From contig JAJQBV010000123.1 in the NCBI GenBank assembly GCA_021203115.1, positions 1 through 8,688 on the forward strand: DNA of 8,688 nucleotides, given 5' to 3'. The notes under the pieces are model-generated. The model saw only the letters and a list, made by a program, of their open reading frames with translations. It was not told the DNA's origin and searched no databases. Positions within the stretch are counted from its first letter, which is position 1; each line of letters starts with the position of its first letter. Positions 6,350-8,688 of the stretch are shown in pieces. The DNA is from Clostridiales bacterium. GTDB taxonomy: Bacteria > Bacillota > Clostridia > Lachnospirales > Lachnospiraceae. Position numbers and translations under genes: made by a program.

Positions 6350-7468
6350 TCATAAATCCGGTTTGAAATATTGTATCAGCCGCCGGTTCGACAAGGCACA
6401 GATTCGGTCTACCGGCCAGGGACAGGCCAGCCCCTCCGCCGTGCTGTAACAGGTCGCCGCCGACTCAAACAGGCAGTAGGTAAACGCCCCGTCACCGGCC
6501 ACCTCCTCCGCCATGGGCGGAAGCGTATACTCCGCCACGGGATACAGCGTCACGGCTTCGTCGTTAATTTCCTCTTCATACAGATACAGGTGCGAATCGC
6601 CAAACCGTCCGGCAGAGGCGGATAGCAGGAGATATTGCACCCCGTTTTCACAGAAAAAGCTGAGCCCCTGCGCATAATCGGGAATCTCCATCGTAAACTG
6701 CCGCTGCAATACCGTCCCGCTTTTTCCCTCCTGTAAAAGAAAAACGGACAGGCGTCCCTGATCCCGAAAAAGGGAATGGCTTGTCCCGACCCACAGGCGG
6801 CCATCCTGACAGGCGACAAAGGAGGCGGTCACGCCGCAGGCGACCTCCTCATCATAACAGTCCAACTCGCAGATCTCCTCCCCGGTCTGAACGGCTGCCT
6901 CAATCCGACTGCCGGAGATCCTGCCGAGACTGCGGGTCGTGCTCCTCGCCACCCAGAAACTGCTGCCGTCCCATGTAATTCCGCCGACATGATTTTTTTC
7001 CGGAATAACGATTGTCGTCAACAGCTCCCGGCTCGAAGCGTCCCTGTTGGAGAGAACATAGATGACCGAATTCTCCCGTCGGCTTTTATCGTAGGCAGTG
7101 ACCAGCATATACTCCCCGGCAATACAAAGCCCCTGCGGAACCATCTGCCTCGACTCCGAATCGCCGAAATCCGTGTTCTCCAGACCCGGAATCGCCGTGC
7201 TGTAATCCGCGCGGTACAGATTCCGAAAATCCGAATACCGTAGCAGCGCACGGGTAAAGGCCAGATCATAGCGGTAAGAGACGGATGTCTCCCCGTCTGC
7301 ATAACCGTCCACTCCGGAAGCCTCACCCTTCGGAAAAGTTGCCGTACGGACTTGCCGGATTCCGATGAAAACAGCCAGAAAACACCCTGCTGCCGCGAGC
7401 AGATACACGATTCGCCGTCTCACGGCACATTCTCTGTTTCCGTTAACGCGAGATCCGCCAGCCCCCAT
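6350..7468 (-). CDS. Membrane-anchored extracytoplasmic beta-propeller-like protein, function unknown
   Basis: This 372-residue protein begins with a basic stretch (RRR, 17-19) and one hydrophobic span (about 20-38), then a long soluble part outside the membrane. The span contains GC, but Ala rather than Leu at -3 and continued hydrophobicity after the Cys argue against a lipobox. The soluble part has spaced strand-turn-strand units typical of propeller blades: PQGLCIAGEYMLVTAYD (111-127), VGGITWDGSSFWVARS (161-176), FVACQDGRLWVGTS (217-230), QGLSFFCENGVQYLLLS (267-283) and a weaker one at 321-336. No catalytic motif is recognised; a ligand-binding or wall-associated role is a guess. The ATG at 7468 has AAGGAG 11 nt upstream and lies within the GIY-YIG gene (49-nt overlap). 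A GTG at 7423 overlaps that gene's TGA as GTGA and would give a more usual signal-anchor (MRRRIVYLL), but its RBS is poor. Confidence 0.75.
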   Translation of the reverse strand: MGAGGSRVNGNRECAVRRRIVYLLAAAGCFLAVFIGIRQVRTATFPKGEASGVDGYADGETSVSYRYDLAFTRALLRYSDFRNLYRADYSTAIPGLENTDFGDSESRQMVPQGLCIAGEYMLVTAYDKSRRENSVIYVLSNRDASSRELLTTIVIPEKNHVGGITWDGSSFWVARSTTRSLGRISGSRIEAAVQTGEEICELDCYDEEVACGVTASFVACQDGRLWVGTSHSLFRDQGRLSVFLLQEGKSGTVLQRQFTMEIPDYAQGLSFFCENGVQYLLLSASAGRFGDSHLYLYEEEINDEAVTLYPVAEYTLPPMAEEVAGDGAFTYCLFESAATCYSTAEGLACPWPVDRICALSNRRLIQYFKPDL

Positions 7469-7731
7469 TCCGCCAGATGCTCCTTCCAGTCACTCATATG
7501 GATGATCACCAGCTTCTCAATCCGTGTCAGCCGCTTGATATAGGCTTCGCGGTGCATTGCCTCGGACTGCGTCTCATATACCTCCAGACAAACCAGCCGG
7601 ATCGGGCCGCGCCCACGAGTGTATTTCGCCCCGGCGCCGCTCTGGTGCGCCTCCAGCCGCTTCTCGATATTGTTTGTCCAACCGGTATAAAAACTGCCGT
7701 CCCCGCACTCCAGTATATATGTATAGTTCAT
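7420..7731 (-). CDS. GIY-YIG domain protein, UPF0213/YhbQ-like putative nuclease
   Basis: This 103-residue protein is essentially a single GIY-YIG domain. The first motif is YTYIL (residues 3-7) and the second is FYTGWT (14-19). It then has Arg25 in EKRLEAHQSG, the conserved AKYTRGRGP segment (35-43), and Glu62 in HREAYIKRL, the expected metal-binding residue. These match the stand-alone UPF0213 family, some of whose members act on branched or damaged DNA; the cellular role of most is unclear. Length is normal, with a slightly longer C-terminal tail (residues 81-103). The ATG at 7731 follows GGGAGG at 6 nt. Its 3' end overlaps the downstream propeller gene, so the two are probably co-transcribed. 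I see no functional reason for the pairing. Confidence 0.92.
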   Translation of the reverse strand: MNYTYILECGDGSFYTGWTNNIEKRLEAHQSGAGAKYTRGRGPIRLVCLEVYETQSEAMHREAYIKRLTRIEKLVIIHMSDWKEHLAEWGLADLALTETENVP

Positions 7732-7805
7732 GGGTACCCTCCCGAAATTCTCCTTAATTTTACATATGTAGCCGGCAGCCCATGCCGCCGGTCCATCTAT
7801 ATCAA

Positions 7806-7900
7806 TGCAATCGGAAATCGTGTATCTTACTCATGAAAAATCCAAAACCATTTCAGTCCTGTCGCGCGATTGCAATTATACTATAGTATACACGATTTTC
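7806..7900. repeat. Nested inverted repeats in the leader of the GIY-YIG gene
   Basis: Two inverted pairs interleave. TGCAATCG at 7806-7813 pairs with 7867-7874, and AAATCGTGTAT at 7815-7825 pairs with 7888-7898. Allowing a 1-nt indel, the second pair extends to TCGG on the outer side. The 226-nt gap (7732-7957) otherwise holds no gene I can support. The pairs could fold as an RNA leader or be repeated protein sites. Confidence 0.5.
7875..7890. promoter_or_regulatory. Palindrome overlapping likely -10 elements upstream of the GIY-YIG gene
   Basis: TATACTATAGTATA at 7877-7890 is a perfect 14-bp palindrome. On the minus strand it includes a perfect TATAAT (7875-7880), about 144 nt before the GIY-YIG start, but the -35 region is poor (TCGGAA at 17 nt). 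TATACT occurs on both strands. It may be the promoter of the GIY-YIG/propeller pair, possibly activator-dependent, or simply AT-rich symmetry. Confidence 0.4.
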
Positions 7901-7902
7901 CG

Positions 7903-7917
7903 AAAACGGTGCCCGTT
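7903..7917. terminator. Weak hairpin after the M23-like gene
   Basis: AACGG (7905-7909) and CCGTT (7913-7917) form a 5-bp stem with a 3-nt loop, 41 nt past the stop of the M23-like gene. On the minus strand only TTTTC follows. On the plus strand a long T-rich run follows (7916-7939), though no plus-strand gene ends here. A weak, perhaps bidirectional, terminator is possible. Confidence 0.3.
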
Positions 7918-7957
7918 CTTTTTCTTTTTGGCTTTCTTTCATTGATTGAACAGCCCG

Positions 7958-8688
7958 CTACTCCAGGTAATTCAGCGGATTCACCGGCTCTCCGTCCTTT
8001 AACATCTGAAAATACAGGTTGCTTCCCTCGACACTGTAATACTTGGTCGGTTCACTGACAAACCCGACCAGATCTCCCTTTGCCACATAGTCCCCGACCT
8101 CCGCCTGAACCTCCTTCAGCTGGCCGTAAACCAGCTGATATCCGTCGCCGATGTCCATGACGATCGTCTCGCCGGTCTCCTCTGATGTCATAACGGAAAG
8201 AACCTCTCCCGCAGCAGCAGCCGTCACCTGTGCGTTGACCTCCCCTGCGATGATGAGGGCGGGGTTGTATTTATACTGATCCAGCTTCGCCAAAAATACC
8301 GATTGATCCATGCTGTAATTCAGAATTACATCGCCCTGCAGAGGCCAGCTCAGCTTGTCCGACTCCGAGAAAGACAGGCTGTCCGCCCCGCTCTCCGCGG
8401 TGTCGACAATCCCCTGCGTGCTGTCTGTCGTCTCCGGAGTCTTTGCTTCATCATCCGCGTCCGCCGCTTCACCGCCGGTTTCGTCCGCAGTGCCGGAAGC
8501 CATCTCCGCCGCCGCGTCGGAATTCTCCTCCGAACCGTCGGCATCCTCTGTCTCTGTTTCGGCCGCATCCTCTTCGTCCTCTGTCCGCTCCGTCCATTCC
8601 GCTTCCGCCATAATAACCGCTTCCTGCTCTTCATCTGGTGTGCTTCCCGTCAAGTAGACAATAAAAAAATTAAAAAGTTTTTCCCGCC
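7958..8688 (-). CDS. Degenerate LytM/M23 peptidase-like protein with acidic linker (SpoIIQ-like), 5' end cut by window edge
   Basis: The frame is open to the window end, upstream of an in-frame TTG at 8653 that lacks a ribosome binding site, so the true start lies outside. The visible order is a hydrophobic stretch (KLFNFFIVYLTG, probably the end of a membrane anchor), about 80 residues very rich in Glu, Asp, Ala and Thr, then an M23 fold from SWPLQGDVILNYS to NPLNYLE. The fold is clear from VTAAAAGEVLSV, VGDYVAKGDLVGFV and LYFQMLKDGEPVNPL. The zinc and catalytic positions are lost: the usual HxGxD reads NPALI, the YxHL His is Gln (YGQL), and HLHFE is NLYFQ. It is therefore predicted to be an inactive scaffold, as in SpoIIQ of Bacillus or EnvC-type LytM proteins, acting outside the cell membrane in sporulation or wall assembly. 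The sporulation role is inferred, since no neighbouring spo gene is visible. Confidence 0.85.
   Translation of the reverse strand, partial: REKLFNFFIVYLTGSTPDEEQEAVIMAEAEWTERTEDEEDAAETETEDADGSEENSDAAAEMASGTADETGGEAADADDEAKTPETTDSTQGIVDTAESGADSLSFSESDKLSWPLQGDVILNYSMDQSVFLAKLDQYKYNPALIIAGEVNAQVTAAAAGEVLSVMTSEETGETIVMDIGDGYQLVYGQLKEVQAEVGDYVAKGDLVGFVSEPTKYYSVEGSNLYFQMLKDGEPVNPLNYLE

Noticed and set aside
7423..7468. Lipoprotein lipobox in the propeller protein (LLAAAGC)
   Set aside because: Ala at -3 is non-canonical and the hydrophobic stretch continues past the Cys, which fits a membrane anchor better.
7764..7782. GC-rich short hairpin (CGGCA/TGCCG) before the GIY-YIG gene
   Set aside because: Only 5 bp, not followed by a T-run, and no alternative structure that would make it a riboswitch or attenuator is convincing.
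7732..7797. 22-codon minus-strand frame (MDRRHGLPATYV...) whose TGA overlaps the GIY-YIG ATG
   Set aside because: The ATGA overlap looks like a leader peptide, but there is no ribosome binding site and no regulatory codon pattern; probably chance.
8355..8657. Ser/Ala-rich plus-strand frame at the right end
   Set aside because: It is a mirror of the acidic linker: Glu/Asp/Ala codons read on the other strand give Ser/Ala/Val.

Overview
The window reads as a chromosomal segment of a moderately GC-rich (roughly 50-55% by eye) Clostridia member, most likely of the Lachnospiraceae type. This rests on the strong AGGAGG-type ribosome binding sites, the heterodimeric ABC exporter of the TM287/288-LmrCD kind behind a MarR regulator, a SpoIIQ-like degenerate LytM/M23 protein, and a tiny MEKVY-type membrane protein. 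The taxon is an inference from protein style; no rRNA or marker phylogeny was available. No transposase, phage gene, CRISPR array, tRNA or rRNA is visible.

Layout. A + strand S66 LD-carboxypeptidase, cut by the left edge, ends at base 956. The minus-strand trmB (tRNA m7G46 methyltransferase) starts its stop codon at the very next base, so the two genes converge with no spacer. Everything else is on the minus strand. Between trmB and the exporter operon lies a perfect 14-bp inverted repeat (1711-1765). The exporter operon is transcribed right to left: marR (5405-5887), ABC subunit A (3685-5442) and ABC subunit B (1794-3692), with overlaps of 38 and 8 nt. Its promoter has a consensus -35, a 17-nt spacer and a -10 that abuts a long dyad centred on base 5922. 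That dyad is the obvious MarR operator, so the operon is probably autoregulated and drug- or ligand-inducible.

Upstream of the operon is a gene too short for usual ORF cut-offs: a 45-residue single-span membrane protein (6129-6266) with its own promoter, a textbook RBS and a terminator hairpin. Next come a membrane-anchored extracytoplasmic beta-propeller-like protein (6350-7468) and an upstream overlapping GIY-YIG (UPF0213-like) protein (7420-7731). A 226-nt gap with a 14-bp palindrome and nested inverted repeats follows. At the right edge is the 3' part of an anchored protein with a very acidic linker and an M23/LytM domain that has lost its zinc ligands (7958 to the window end).

How they fit together. 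The exporter subunits are complementary: subunit A has a degenerate Walker A, Walker B and switch residue but an intact VSGGQ signature, while subunit B has intact catalytic motifs but an altered LSQGQ signature. This predicts one working and one degenerate ATP site in an A/B heterodimer. The other genes are housekeeping or envelope functions with no visible shared pathway. I see no strong case for a wholly new multi-gene system. The most under-described items are the 45-aa protein, the propeller protein, and the structured gap at 7806-7900.
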